This document shows, one piece after another, positions 1 to 10,449 of a stretch of DNA of 64,000 nucleotides. The translations under genes were made by a program, and so were the position numbers. The notes beneath the pieces were generated by a model, which ran no database searches, had not been told where the DNA came from, and worked only from the letters and a program-made list of their open reading frames with translations. Numbering within the stretch: the first letter of the stretch is position 1; every line of letters begins with the position of its first letter. The DNA comes from Aquarana catesbeiana (Eukaryota > Chordata > Amphibia > Anura > Ranidae): contig NC_133324.1 in the NCBI RefSeq assembly GCF_042186555.1, forward strand, positions 69,543,544 to 69,607,543. Reading direction: 5' to 3'.

Positions 1-981
1 CCATTTGTACTGAACTTTATGGTTGAATAGGCCTTTGGTTATGGGGTTCAGCTTTCTTCTTTGTTGTAGCGTGTATTTGGACAGGTCAGGGAAGATCTGG
101 ATTCCGTCATAAGGTCTGGGCAGTGGGCCTTTGGATCTGGCTTCTGACATCATCTTTTCTTTGATGTGAAAAAAGTGAATTCTCATGAGAACGTCTCTTG
201 GTACTGATGCTGCTAGGTGTGAGGGTTTTGCAACCCTATGGATTCTGTCAATGATAATGTCTCTGGGAGCTGCATCGGGTATGATAGTATGTATGAGATC
301 TTTGGCGTATTTCGGAAGATCACCCGGGGGAACCGTTTCAGGGACCCCCCTCAGCTTGACGTTATTACGTCGTGAACGGTCTTCCAAATCGGCTAATTTG
401 GCCCGGACCCAATCTTGTTCCCCTTTAATTTCATCTACTACATCAATTATGTCATTAACTGTGGTGGAGCAGTTTGTCATGCCCTGCTCTATGGTGGATA
501 TTCTGTTGCCCATAGAGTGCATGTCTGTGGAGATTTTTGTGAACATGGATGTCAGATCTGTCATCAAAGAGGTTTGCAGGGACATGAGCATCTCTTTAAG
601 AGTGGTATCAATAACTGGGAGACCAGATGTGGGGAATGAAGCCATAGAGTTATGCAGGGCCTGGTTGGAAAGGAATGGAGTGAAGGCCTGGGCCTGAGTT
701 GTTATCCTAGCAGGAGGAGGCTGCTGGTGCGGTGCATCCATCCGCATCCGAGCTTTGGCTGGGCTGGAGGTAAGAGGGTCAGAGCCTGGGTCTTGTGTGG
801 GGGATAAGGGCAGTGGAGCAGTGTCCATTTCAGTTAGGATGACGTCTGGGAGGTCAGTGTAAGCCTCTCTCTGCTCCGTCATGCCGCCGGAGCCATCTTG
901 GATCACACTGACCTTGTCCTGAGGGAACATGAAGGTGGTGAGCTTTCTGATGCCGTGCTCACCCATCCGCTTACGGGACAT
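1..981 (-). CDS. L1/Tx1-type LINE ORF1 protein, partial (C-terminus beyond left edge)
   Basis: Read on the minus strand from the ATG at 981, the frame is open for 327 codons down to base 1 with no stop; I checked it codon by codon. It begins MSRKRMGEHGIRK. A Pro/Ser/Thr-rich segment (about residues 45-110) is followed by a hydrophilic, coiled-coil-like region (about 120-190) and then LEDRSRRNNVKLRGVPE (about 197-213). That phrase is the hallmark of L1 ORF1 RNA-binding proteins, which form trimers on LINE RNA. The region after it (DIIIDRIHRVAKP, then KEKMMSEAR and GIQIFPDLS) fits the RRM and C-terminal domain of the same family. The start is chosen because it is the first ATG after a short GC-rich leader. 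No frameshift is seen, so the gene may be intact. Family assignment is strong; activity is unknown because ORF2 lies outside. Confidence 0.85.
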   Translation of the reverse strand, partial: MSRKRMGEHGIRKLTTFMFPQDKVSVIQDGSGGMTEQREAYTDLPDVILTEMDTAPLPLSPTQDPGSDPLTSSPAKARMRMDAPHQQPPPARITTQAQAFTPFLSNQALHNSMASFPTSGLPVIDTTLKEMLMSLQTSLMTDLTSMFTKISTDMHSMGNRISTIEQGMTNCSTTVNDIIDVVDEIKGEQDWVRAKLADLEDRSRRNNVKLRGVPETVPPGDLPKYAKDLIHTIIPDAAPRDIIIDRIHRVAKPSHLAASVPRDVLMRIHFFHIKEKMMSEARSKGPLPRPYDGIQIFPDLSKYTLQQRRKLNPITKGLFNHKVQYKW

Positions 982-1132
982 CGTCGGTCGGCCCCTGGGG
1001 AAGCTGTGTGACGATTTTGGGGTGATTCTGTGGAGTCTGTCGGGTTCTATACGCTCCGGTGTTCTCCCTTGCTGAGGAGCTGTGTATTCAGGCGTCTATC
1101 TTCAGCGCCGGCTAGCCACGCCCCCCCAGGAC
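1..1132 (-). mobile_element. 5' portion of an L1/Tx1-type LINE
   Basis: The segment from about 1132 to 982 reads on the minus strand as a ~150-base GC-rich leader starting near a run of G and GCGTGGCTAGCCGG, directly upstream of the ORF1 start. The abrupt change to AT-rich sequence at about 1133 marks the probable 5' end. The rest of the element extends left out of the window. A target-site duplication cannot be tested. Confidence 0.7.
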
Positions 1133-2059
1133 ACATATTTTTAAACACCCACCTGCTGTTATTGAAATAAAATGTATTAAAATTAAATGAATGAAATTAA
1201 ATGAATAATAGTAATAGGATGGAAAGCAGACAATGAAAACTATGATGTCCAGTTACAAGTGACCCCTTACATTGGCGGCCAGTGGAAAGTTGCCCTCTCC
1301 CTTGCATTGGTGGTCAGAGCAATTTGCCATTACTTACTACTTTGAACTCCATTGAAACCTCAGGAGGAACCCTGAAGATTTAAGGAACTCTGGATGAAAA
1401 GGCTGATCTAAGGTGTTTAAAAATTGGATTATTCTTCAAGCCTACAGTATATGACACTTTTATGCTGTTTCTGGATATCTTATCCTCTTGGGGTTTATTG
1501 ATCTGTATTATATTTCCTAATACTTAGTCAGCAAACCATGAAGTTCATCAAATTGTACCAATTCACATCAGCCCTGTAATTTGTTCTTTATATTTCTGGC
1601 AAAGCATTCATTTGGCTCATTTTGGAATGTGTGGGCAAAAATATAACTTGTGATACTTGTAAGTGCAGTTCCTGAATTATTAGCATTGATTTTTCTTTGG
1701 AGTGTGAGAAATGTATTATTCCATTGATCCTATTTTGATTTATTGTAGGAGACCTCTTGTAAAATACAGTGATTTGGCATTATAATTTGAGACTAGAAAG
1801 GTGTTCTTCGAAGGGGCGCTTCTGAAGTGTATATCATAACTCAGATTTCAATTGTAAGGATTTGCTTTTATGGAGAGATATAAAAAAATGTGAAACTAGT
1901 AAGCATAGTACACATTTGGATGTAGGAGAATGTAGGTGTTTTCCAGAAGACGCCAGAGATGAGGGATAACCTGGTAGTGGTGATTCAGATAAGGTAGAAT
2001 AAACTGCAGGCACCTGTAGGAGGATGTATGGTATAGCTTTATGGTCAAAAAACATATCC
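1133..2059. other. AT-rich spacer, no gene seen
   Basis: No convincing ORF or repeat terminus. There is a short imperfect duplication near 1267-1320 of a phrase like CATTGGCGGCCAGTGG. Short ORFs here show no family motif. Confidence 0.5.
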
Positions 2060-2816
2060 TTAAAGTGTAAGTTCACTTTTACAAAAAATCTGCAAGGTGA
2101 ACTTACACTGGACCCCAGTGGCGGCTGGTGCTAAATATTTCGGGGGGGGGGGGGGTGGACGGGAAGGCAGCGGTCGCCGCAAGCACCCCCCCCCCCCCGC
2201 AGGAGACGGGTGGCAGACAGGAAGACAGCGATCGCCACAAGCACATCCCTCCCCTGCCATTGCTTCTCCTCCCGGCTAAACAGGAAGTGTGTCCTGACTG
2301 AGAAACGATTGGCCAGGCCAGTACTCTGCACCCCGAGTCCACCCCTTTTTTAAGCCAATTAGAGCCTCATGCTCTAATCATGTGCTTTAAAAAAAAAAAA
2401 AACATTGGAATCCATGCGTCCGACGCCCTGCATGTAGATTAGGGGGGCGGGGCCCCTATACCCCGTATATATAGGCCGCTACTGCTGGAGCCCCTCCCCA
2501 ACCCTCCGGGGATCACCCACTAGGAGACATCGGTTTGCCACTTCACCGGTCCGGGGATTTGAAATCTCTCTTCTTCTCCCCCGCTGACAGGACGGGCTAG
2601 GTGGGTTCTGATTGGTCGGTGCTGACCAATTAGAATGCCTCCTGTATGTACCTTTACGAGGTACCTTCAGGAGATTTCAAATTCCTGGACCAATGAAACG
2701 GCGACCTGATTTCTCCTAGCGGGTGATCATCAGGCACAGTGGGACCAGGGGGATGGGGAGGGGGTCCAGTGTAAGTTCACCTTACAGATTTCTGTGAAGG
2801 TGAACTTGCACTTTAA
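2060..2816. mobile_element. TTAA-flanked element with long terminal inverted repeats
   Basis: TTAA at 2060-2063 and 2813-2816 bound inverted termini of about 55 bases. The left end reads TTAAAGTGTAAGTTCAC and the right end is its near-complement; a second inverted motif (AGTGTAAGTTCACCTT type) lies just inside. TTAA target duplications occur in the piggyBac and Kolobok/T2 superfamilies. No transposase is present, so this is a non-autonomous element. It is split by a hAT-type insertion at 2116-2484. Confidence 0.65.
2116..2484. mobile_element. Non-autonomous hAT-like element
   Basis: The termini are CAGTGGCGGCTGG (left) and TAGGCCGCTACTG (right). They are flanked by an 8-bp duplication, CTGGACCC at 2108-2115 and CTGGAGCC at 2485-2492 (one mismatch). 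An 8-bp duplication with CA..TG ends is the hAT signature. The inside has G and C homopolymer runs and no ORF of substance. It sits inside the TTAA element at 2060-2816. Confidence 0.7.
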
Positions 2817-3184
2817 AGTATAAGTAAAGGCTCCTATATGGCAGTCTAAACAAGAAACAAGTACTACTTTAATTATGTGTGATGCACAAGCCTCATGCAG
2901 TAACTAAAATACTTCCTTTATCTTCCCTGACTAAGCCAAATCCTTCCTCATCTGTGTCTCACACTAGGGTTGCCACCTTTTCTTCAAGCCAAACCCGAAC
3001 ACTTTAACAGCGACATTTTTTTTTTTTTTTTTGGGGCGGGGGGAGTATATGCTATAAGATTGTAAAAGGTCTGGGACACTTTCAGTGACCTGAAACAGAG
3101 TAGTAATGCGGCGCACCATGGCAAACAGTGCGTGTGGCCGAATTGTGAGTGTTATGCATGGAATACAGGGGTCAGAAATATTTA

Positions 3185-3945
3185 ATCTACAAAATGCAAG
3201 GGTCAGATATGTCCTGGGGAGAGGGCTAGTGCTAGCAGGGGGGTGGGGGCAGTTATATATGTGCTGGGGGGAGTCTTTGGGAGGGGAGAGGGCTAGTGCT
3301 AACAGGGGAGGCAGATATGTGCTGGGGGGACGCTTTGGGAGGGGAGAAAGCTAGAGCTAGCAATGGGGGGTCAGATATGTGCTGGGGGGGATGCTTTGGG
3401 AGGAGAGAGAGCTAGAGCTAGCAGGGGGGTCAGATATGTGCTTGGGAGGGTGCTTTGGGAGAGGAGAGGACTAGAGCTAGCAGGGGGGGCTTGGATTTTT
3501 AATGGGGGTGCTTTAGGTGGGGAGAGGATTTTTGCTAGCGGGGGGTCAGATATGTGCTAGGGGGACGCTTTGGGAGGGGAGAGAGCTAGAGCAAGCAAGG
3601 GGGGGTCAAATATGTGCTGGGGGGGCGCTTTGGGAGGGGAGAGAGCTAGAGCTAGCAAAGGGGATGGGGGCCTTGGATATGTGCTGGAGGCTTTAGAAGG
3701 GGAGAGGACTTGTGCTACCAGGGGGATCAGATATGTGCTAGGGGGATGCTTTGGGAGGGAGAGGGCTAGTGCAAGATGAAGGTGGGGGGGTTGGATATGT
3801 GCTGGGGGCGCTTGGGAGGATGAATGTGTGCTGGGGGGTGCCCTGAGAGGGGAGAGGGCTTGTGCAAGGTGGGGGGGGGGGTAGGCGCTGTTGGATATGT
3901 GCTGGGGATGCTTTCAAAGGGGAGAGGGATAATACAAGGGGGTTT
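3185..3945. repeat. Minisatellite, unit about 60 bp
   Basis: Imperfect tandem copies of a G-rich unit are built around TCAGATATGTGCTGGGGGG, then GCTTTGGGAGGGGAGAG, then GCTAGAGCTAGCA. Phrase starts such as 3371 and 3430 are about 59-60 bases apart. There are about a dozen copies, several degenerate. The array is internal to the hAT element at 2965-4899. Confidence 0.85.
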
Positions 3946-4022
3946 TCAGATTTCAAATCCTAACCCACACACGTCTAGCATAAGTTTTCCCCCTGCCAAA
4001 GTGCCCCCCCGCACATATCCTC

Positions 4023-4526
4023 TTAAAGCGGGGGTCCACCTATCTATCGTTTTTTTTTTTTTTGGAGTTCATTCACAAACTTTTCTTCTCATGATTATCT
4101 ACTCACATGTTCTGTGTAATAAGTCCGCCTGTGTCCAATTTCGTTGTAAAGAATAACTTATAAAATTCACTGAAGGCGGTTTCCATCTTCATTGTGGGCA
4201 TTTGAAGCCCACAAGCATGTATTTCCTGGATGCGGTGAATGCTGTGCTCCCAGCATTCACCGAGATGTTGTGATGACGCTGTTGCACAATGCATGCTGGG
4301 AAGCCTGCATGCTGGGAGACTAGCTCCCAGGGGACTGTGGGAGGTCTGGGAGAGGCTAGAAACACGCCTACTCCCATGGGAGGAAAACCAGGAAGTGCTA
4401 AGAAGATTAGAAAAAAAAAAGGTAATTACAGTGATTTCAATTTTTTTTACACAGCATGTCAGCATCTAGGCAAGGAAGAGAATGCATAGAGATAATGTTC
4501 AAAATTTGGGTGGAACCCCGCTTTAA
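4023..4526. mobile_element. TTAA-flanked T2/Kolobok-like MITE
   Basis: TTAA (4023-4026, 4523-4526) bounds inverted ends AGCGGGGGTCCACC and GGGTGGAACCCCGCT. A perfect hairpin GGTGAATGCT/AGCATTCACC occurs near 4223-4252. There is no coding capacity. It inserted into the hAT at 2965-4899 and is therefore younger. The related element at 17234-17703 has similar ends. Confidence 0.7.
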
Positions 4527-4907
4527 TCCCTCGATCACTCCACATATTTTTAAATTGTCCTCCTTCCCAGTCACTCTCTCAACCTCCCCTGTCCACCTAC
4601 AGAGTATAAGAAACACTTTGTACAGACCTGAGATCAGCGCGTCCCTGCTCCTTCCTCCTCCTCCTGTGTGTGTGTACAGAGCGGAGAATGAGGAGGAGGG
4701 GACAGCTTTGATTCACTGACACTGTGATTAAACAGGCCTACGTCGGGACTCAGGGAGACACATCAGATGGCGAGCAGACTTGTTAGTCTCGGTGCAGTCT
4801 GGTGTGAATGATGTGTCCGGGTCTGGGGCAAATGTAAACCCATACACATCATTCAAAAACCGGACTGTCCGGGAGAAGACCGGACAGGTGGCAACCCTAT
4901 CTCACAC

Positions 4908-5297
4908 ACTCCCACTCCCAGACACTGCAGCTCACAGTGGGAGAGATTCAGCAACAGAGGCAGTGCTGCCAATCCAGAAAGCAGTGGGTTGGGCTAGGTG
5001 TGGCCAGGTGCTTATTGACAAGCTTGTGAATTGTGAATCAGTGACAATGCTGATAGCCACACCCCTGCAACATCTTCTCCTCCTCCCTGTAGTGCAAACA
5101 GGAACTGCTTACATGTAAGTGATAACTTTTAATTCAGGAACAGTTGTGTACTGACTGTCTACTGGCTCATCAGCAGTCCACCATAAGTGTATTTATTAAA
5201 AATTTGCAGAGCTATACATCCTGTAACTGAATATACTATCATTATGTGAGAATGGGGGCAAAAGTTAATGTTATCAGGTGATTTTCTATTCAGTTGG
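4908..5297. other. Spacer, no feature seen
   Basis: No ORF with a recognisable domain and no element boundary found. Confidence 0.4.
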
Positions 5298-5468
5298 AGT
5301 GTTTTTTATTGATAGGAATAGAGTGGTTCAAAAAAATACTACATTATGGCCAATAGATGGGGCTGCCAATCATATTAAATAAGCATTTCCTATGATCGTC
5401 AGCTCCATCTAGTGGCCCTAATGTGTTATTTTCCTGATTCCCTCCACTCTGTGTGAATGAAAAACAAT
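5298..5468. repeat. Foldback (inverted repeat) of about 170 bp
   Basis: The arm at about 5298-5365 (AATAGAGTGG ... CCAATAGATGGGGCTG) is the imperfect complement of about 5400-5468 (CAGCTCCATCTAGTGGCC ... CCCTCCACTCT). A ~35-base loop lies between. This is a foldback MITE-like structure with no coding content. Confidence 0.55.
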
Positions 5469-5968
5469 TGACCTAAAAAGGAGATATCCTAATAGCATTC
5501 AATTTGCCTCTGCTCACACAGTATAAATGTAAATGCAGGTTCCCCAATATCTTTATAAATATACCCTCTAAAGCAGTGGTTGCCAACCTTTTGGACCTCA
5601 CAATACATACGGTATACATCTGCCACAATCAGGGGCGGATTCAGAGTCTAGTCTCGGGAGGGACACTGCCAGAAAATAAGGTTTGTAAAAGTACTGTAAT
5701 TTGATGGAGGGAGTATTTTGTGGCAGTGGTGTAACAGGGTGTAGACCCCTTAAGATTATTCTTCCCACCTGGGCCTCCTGACACCTGCCCACTGGCAACT
5801 CAGATTATACAAAATGAGGGAGCTGCCTCAGGTTGTTGGTTGGAAATCCAACCAACACTTGGGACTATTCCCGAATCGGGAAGATATGATTTGTAGCATT
5901 CCTCAACTTAAGTAATGTCAGGACACTCTTCTACCTTCCTCATGGGTGCAGGTCTCTCTTTCCACTTG
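5469..5968. other. Spacer with possible hAT-like end fragments
   Basis: AGCAGTGGTTGCCAACC at 5573 and CAGGGGCGGATTC at about 5629 resemble hAT terminal sequences. No partner end or duplication was found, so they are only remnants or coincidences. Confidence 0.3.
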
Positions 5969-6630
5969 TTAAAGTAGAACTATAGCCGAAACTTTTTTTT
6001 TTTTTTACATTTTTGGATAAAGTAGGAAAGGGTCATAACCCGTCAGATTTTGTCAGATAATGTCGCAGTCACGATAAAAAAAAAAAAAACGCAGATCGCC
6101 GCCATTACTAGTAAAAAAAAAAAAAATAATAAAAATGCTATAAATCTATCCCCTATTTTGTAGACTCTATAACTTTTGCGAAAACCAATCAATATACGCT
6201 TATTGCGATTTTTTTTTTTACCAAAAATATGTAGAAGAATACATATCGGCCTAAACTGAGAAAAAATTAGCTTTTTAAAAAAATGATTACAGCAAAAAGT
6301 ACAAAATATTGTTTTTTTTTTTTCAAAATTGTCGTTGTTTTTTTTGTTTATAGCGCAACAAATAAAAACCGCAGAGGCGATCAAATACCACCAGAAGAAA
6401 GCTCTATTTGTGGGAAAAAAAGGACATCAATTTTGTTTGGGTGCAACGTCGCACGACCGCGCAATTGTCAGTTAAAGCGACGCAGTGCCGAATCGCAAAA
6501 AAATGGCCTGGTCATTCTGCAGCTTCCGGGGCTGAAGTGATTAACGGGGGCACAGACAGCAATTGAAACTGACAGGGTTCTCTCTATCAAAATTAAAAAC
6601 CAAAAGGTTTTCCTTTAGTTATGCTTTCAG
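5969..6630. mobile_element. TTAA-type MITE interrupted by a family A repeat
   Basis: The left end TTAAAGTAGAACTATAGCC (5969) and the right part ending in AAACCAAAAGGTTTTCC and TTAGTTATGCTTTCA (about 6594-6630) look like the two ends of one TTAAAGTAGAAC-type element. A family A repeat (6051-6544) lies between. The right terminus is degraded. Confidence 0.45.
6051..6544 (+). mobile_element. Family A repeat (TTAA type), 3' part
   Basis: This carries the family A core: ATGTCGCAGTC, GCCGCCATTACTAGT, TATAACTTTTGCG, AAAATATGTAGAAG, TTTGTTTATAGCGCAA, GATCAAATACCACC, AAAGCTCTATTTGTGGG and GCGCAATTGTCAGTTAAAG. It ends at GCTGAAGTGATTAA. The 5' half seen in the copy at 20226 is missing. Poly-T and poly-A runs break all frames, and no protein is proposed. 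Confidence 0.7.
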
Positions 6631-6650
6631 AACTTCCATAACATGTCCAA

Positions 6651-8134
6651 GCAATGTGCCATTAACATTCTCTATGGATGAATGTTCTACCTCCATCCTT
6701 CAGTAAAATTATACCGTCTCAAAAAAAGCCTGGTTTGGACTCTTATTTTATTTTTTTTTATTTTTGGACTCTTATTTTTCTGTACCAGTAGTGGACTAAT
6801 CATGGGTATGGGCTTGTGCTCAGGGATGAGCGGAGACCATAGTCTGCAAATAGATTGAGCTTGACAAAAGGACCTAAGTTCTGGTTGGGCCTAGGTGGGC
6901 CTCACTCATGGTGTCCAGGAGGAGTGATTTCTTGGTGTTCCATCATGGCAGGCACGAGAAACCTGGGCAGCCCATGCAAATGAACCATGGCGTGCCACAA
7001 GGATTGGCCAAAACCAAGTAGGAAGGGATTAAATGCTACACTACACCTGGTCCCACTATACTACAATGCCACCAGAGCAGCAATTGACCCGAAGACTCAG
7101 TTAAGACATGGCTGGTGCTAATGGGTCAAAAAGTGTTGATATGGAGCAATGTGCCATTAACATTCTCTATGGATGAATGTTCTACCTCCATCCTTCAGTA
7201 AAATTATACCGTCTCAAAAAAAACCTGGTTTGGACTCTTATTTTATTTTTTTTTTATTTTTGGACTCTTATTTTTCTGTACCAGTAGTGGACTAATCATG
7301 GGTATGGGCTTGTGCTCAGGGATGAGCGGAGACCATAGTCTGCAAATAGATAGAGCTTGACAAAAGGACCTAAGTTCTGGTTGGGCCTAGGTAGGCCTCA
7401 CTCATGGTGTCCAGGAGGAGTGATTTCTTGGTGTTCCATCATGGCAGGCACGAGAAACCTGGGCAGCCCATGCAAATGAACCATGGCATGCCACAAGGAT
7501 TGGCCAAAACCAAGTAGGAAGGGATTAAATGCTACACTACACCTGGTCCCACTATACTACAATGCCACCAGAGCAGCAATTGACCTGAAGACTCAGTTAA
7601 GACATGGCTGGTGCTAATGGGTCAAAAAGTGTTGATATGGAGCAATGTGCCATTAACATCCTCTATGGATGAATGTTCTACCTCCATCCTTCAGTAAAAT
7701 TATACCGTCTCAAAAAAAGCCTGGTTTGGACTCTTATTTTATTTTTTTTTATTTTTGGACTCTTATTTTTCTGTACCAGTAGTGGACTAATCATGGGTAT
7801 GGGCTTGTGCTCAGGGATGAGAGGAGACCATAGTCTGCAAATAGATTGAGCTTGACAAAAGGACCTAAGTTCTGGTTGGGCCTAGGTGGGCCTCACTCAT
7901 GGTGTCCAGGAGGAGTGATTTCTTGGTGTTCCATCATGGCAGGCACGAGAAACCTGGGCAGCCCATGCAAATGAACCATGGCGTGCCACAAGGATTGGCC
8001 AAAACCAAGTAGGAAGGGAATACATGCTACACTACACCTGGTCCCAGTATACTACAATGCCACCAGAGCAGCAATTGACCTGAAGACTCAGTTAAGTCAT
8101 TGCTGGTGCTAATGGGTCAAAAAGTGTTGATATG
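6651..8134. repeat. Three tandem copies of a ~495-bp unit
   Basis: The phrase AGCAATGTGCCATTAACAT starts at 6651, 7145 and 7641, giving units of about 494, 496 and 494 bp. The copies look almost identical, with scattered single-base differences and T-run length changes. Each holds a T-rich tract flanked by TTTGGACTCTTATTTT. No ORF or transposon terminus is visible. The third copy ends near GTTGATATGGAG at 8134. Confidence 0.9.
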
Positions 8135-8680
8135 GAGGAGGGCTGGTAGCAACCTAAATGTTCTATAGATGAGAATTGCAAGCCAACACTGGGGGAGAGA
8201 TCATTTTAGGCTTTCTGAACCGTAGAGAACCTTGTGGCTCATTTTAACATCCTCTGCTGTTGGCTGGAGCATCGTACACCAGAAGAAAATGAAGGCAGAG
8301 GCACCGCCAGACATTAGTAAGCAAAGCCTGACATTTCAGGCCAAGAGCTAAACAATGCATTATTGTGGGAACAGCTGATTAAAGATCAATAGATCACCAT
8401 TCTCTTTACAGCCAATTAATGTCCACCTACACTGAGAGTGTATGAAATATATACTTTATTACTCATACCAGAATGGCATTCCTATTAAAAAAGGATAATA
8501 TGACACATAACTTATCATCTGTTCATAAAACCGCATCACAGAGTGATCCATCCTTCAACCTTTGCAGTAGAGCTCGTCGTGGCAAATATATAATTTGCCA
8601 TCTAAAACCTTTCACCTACACAACTGCCAAATGATGTGCGACTTCAGCTGTCTGGAATATCTGATGTTAGGGCAGGAAAA
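8135..8680. other. Unique-looking spacer
   Basis: No repeat boundary, ORF motif or RNA gene recognised. Confidence 0.4.
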
Positions 8681-8682
8681 TA

Positions 8683-9062
8683 CACTATATTGTCAAAAGT
8701 ATTGGGACACCTGCCTTTACACGCACATGAACGCTACTGGCATCCCAGTCTTAGTCCGTAGGGTTCAATATTGAGTTGGCCCACCCTTTACAGCTATAAC
8801 AGCTTCAACTCTTCTGGGAAGGCTGTCCACAAGGCTTAGGAGTGTGTCTATGGGAATGTTTCACCATTCTTAAAGAAGCGCATTTGTGAGGTCAGGCACT
8901 GATGTGGATGAGAAGGCCTGGCTAGCAGTGTCCGCTCTAATTCATCCCAGAGGTGTTCTATCGGGTTGAAGTCAGGACTCTGTGCAGGCCAGTCAAGTTC
9001 CTCCACTCCAAACTCGCTCATCCATGTCTTTATGGACATTGCTTTGTGCACTGGTGCTCAGT
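8683..9062 (-). mobile_element. Tc1-like element, 3' terminal fragment
   Basis: It begins after TA (8681-8682) with a Tc1-type terminus ACTATATTGTCAAAAG followed by TATTGGGACACC. The minus strand then codes the C-terminal end of a Tc1-like transposase. The element stops at about 9062, where a palindromic PLE-like relic begins; the rest is absent. Confidence 0.7.
8848..9060 (-). pseudogene. Tc1-like transposase, C-terminal remnant
   Basis: The minus-strand translation contains VEELDWPAQSPDFNPIEHLW then DELERTL, the C-terminal catalytic block of Tc1/mariner DDE transposases. The E of PIEHLWDELE is the expected third catalytic acidic residue. About 67 residues remain of a usual ~340, and a TGA lies just upstream of the open stretch. 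The first two catalytic Asp residues and the DNA-binding domain are gone, so this is a dead fragment. Confidence 0.75.
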
Positions 9063-9065
9063 CAT

Positions 9066-9766
9066 AAAAACAAAATAGAATGGAAGGCGCACGCACCTAG
9101 TGCATTACCAAAAAACATTTATTCAATAACAGGATCAATAAAAATTGGATACTCACAAGATGGGAAATAATAGTAGGCCATAAAAACACACAGTGCTGAA
9201 CAGTATAGACACACATGTGCCGTATTGACATCCTATTGCGGTGTATACATTTGACGCGTTTCGGGGGGCGCCCCCTCTTCCTCAGAGCTAAGTTACTCTG
9301 AGCACCTCAAGGCAAGCACTTTAAATAGGAAAATCCTCATTCAAGAAACCCGCCCCCAAGAAGGCGGAGAAAAAACAGAAATCGAAAAAATTGTTAATTA
9401 TTAATTAGTATTAATTGATGACAATACAAATGAATAATAATTAACACTTTTTCAATTTCTTCATTTTTTTGTATTTATTTTTTCTCCGCCTTCTTGGGGG
9501 CAGGTCTCTTGAATGAGGATTTTCCTATTTAAAGCGCTTGCCTTAACTCTGAGGAAGGGGGTATGCCCCCGAAATGGGTCAGCGATATACCCCGCAATGT
9601 GAATACGGCACATGTGTGTCCACACTGTTCAGCATTGTGTGTTTTTTATGGCCTACTATTATTTGCCATCCTGTGAGTATCCATTTTTTTATTGATCCTT
9701 TTATTGAATAAATGTTTTTTGGTAATGCACTAGGTGCGTGCGCCTTCCATTCTATTTTGTTTTTGT
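9066..9766. repeat. Large palindrome, PLE-like terminal relic
   Basis: Arms at about 9066-9380 and 9474-9766 are inverted copies separated by a ~95-base AT-rich spacer. Paired phrases include ACAAAATAGAATGG/CCATTCTATTTTG and CCCCCAAGAAGGCGGAG/CTCCGCCTTCTTGGGGG. A motif GACGCGTTTCGGGG (9253) and its counterpart CCCCCGAAATGGGTC (about 9566) recall the ACGCGTTTCG motif of PLE untranslated ends. No RT coding remains. Confidence 0.6.
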
Positions 9767-9929
9767 AGTATCAATCAGGCCACCCCGTCTGAGGAGGGCA
9801 ACAGATCCCCATCCGTCTGTTTTTAGCAGATCGGCAGGTGTAAATGGACACATGTACACGCTCCATAGAGGATAATGGATGGTTCGATGGGGTCCGCCTG
9901 AAAAGCTGAGAAAAGGGCCTAAAAGTTTT

Positions 9930-10449
9930 GGCTTTAGATCTTCTTTAAAGTAGACCGTCACCCATAACCAGGGCATCTTCCCCTTTGACTTCTCAACCAT
10001 TTCCCATAAACAAATCTATGCTTCCTGCACCCTCGCCTAGGTGAATCTTGATGCCTTGGTATATCCCACACATGTGCAGATATGCCAGGGATCTATAGGA
10101 GCAGGCTTTAGATTTTCTTTAAATTGGCCCTTACCCATAACCAGGGCATCTTCCCCTATGACTTCTCCACCATTTCTCTTAAACACATCTATGCTTCCTG
10201 TACCCTCGCCTAGGTGAATCTTGATGCCTTGGTATATCCCACAGATGTGCAGATATGCCAGGGATCTATAGGAGCGGGCTTTAGATCTTCTTTAAAGTAG
10301 ACCTTAACCCATAACCAGGGCATCTTCCCCTATTACTTCTCCACCATTTCTCTTAAACAAATCTATGCTTTCTGCACCCTCACCTAGGTGAAGCTTGATG
10401 CCTTGGTATATCCCACACATTTGCAGATATGCCAGGGATCTATAGGAGC
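9930..10449. repeat. Three tandem copies of a ~174-bp unit
   Basis: The phrase GGCTTTAGATCTTCTTTAAA or a close variant starts at 9930, 10104 and 10277. Each unit also contains CATAACCAGGGCATCTTCCC and GATGCCTTGGTATATCCCAC. The array ends at about 10449, where the sequence diverges. No coding signal. Confidence 0.85.

Larger units (their letters stand above)
2965..4899. mobile_element. hAT-type element carrying a minisatellite
   Basis: Terminal inverted repeat TAGGGTTGCCACC at the left and its complement at the right are bounded by a perfect 8-bp duplication TCTCACAC (2957-2964 and 4900-4907). This defines a 1935-bp hAT-type insertion. It contains a ~60-bp tandem array (3185-3945) and a nested TTAA element (4023-4526). 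No transposase motif is seen. Glycine-rich ORFs across 3106-3956 come from the tandem array. Confidence 0.8.

Noticed and set aside
185..697. 170-codon plus-strand ORF at the left edge
   Set aside because: Shadow of the LINE ORF1 frame on the opposite strand, which carries the recognisable ORF1 motif.
3106..3956. Gly/Arg-rich ORFs suggesting an RNA-binding protein
   Set aside because: Products of the G-rich ~60-bp minisatellite inside a hAT element.
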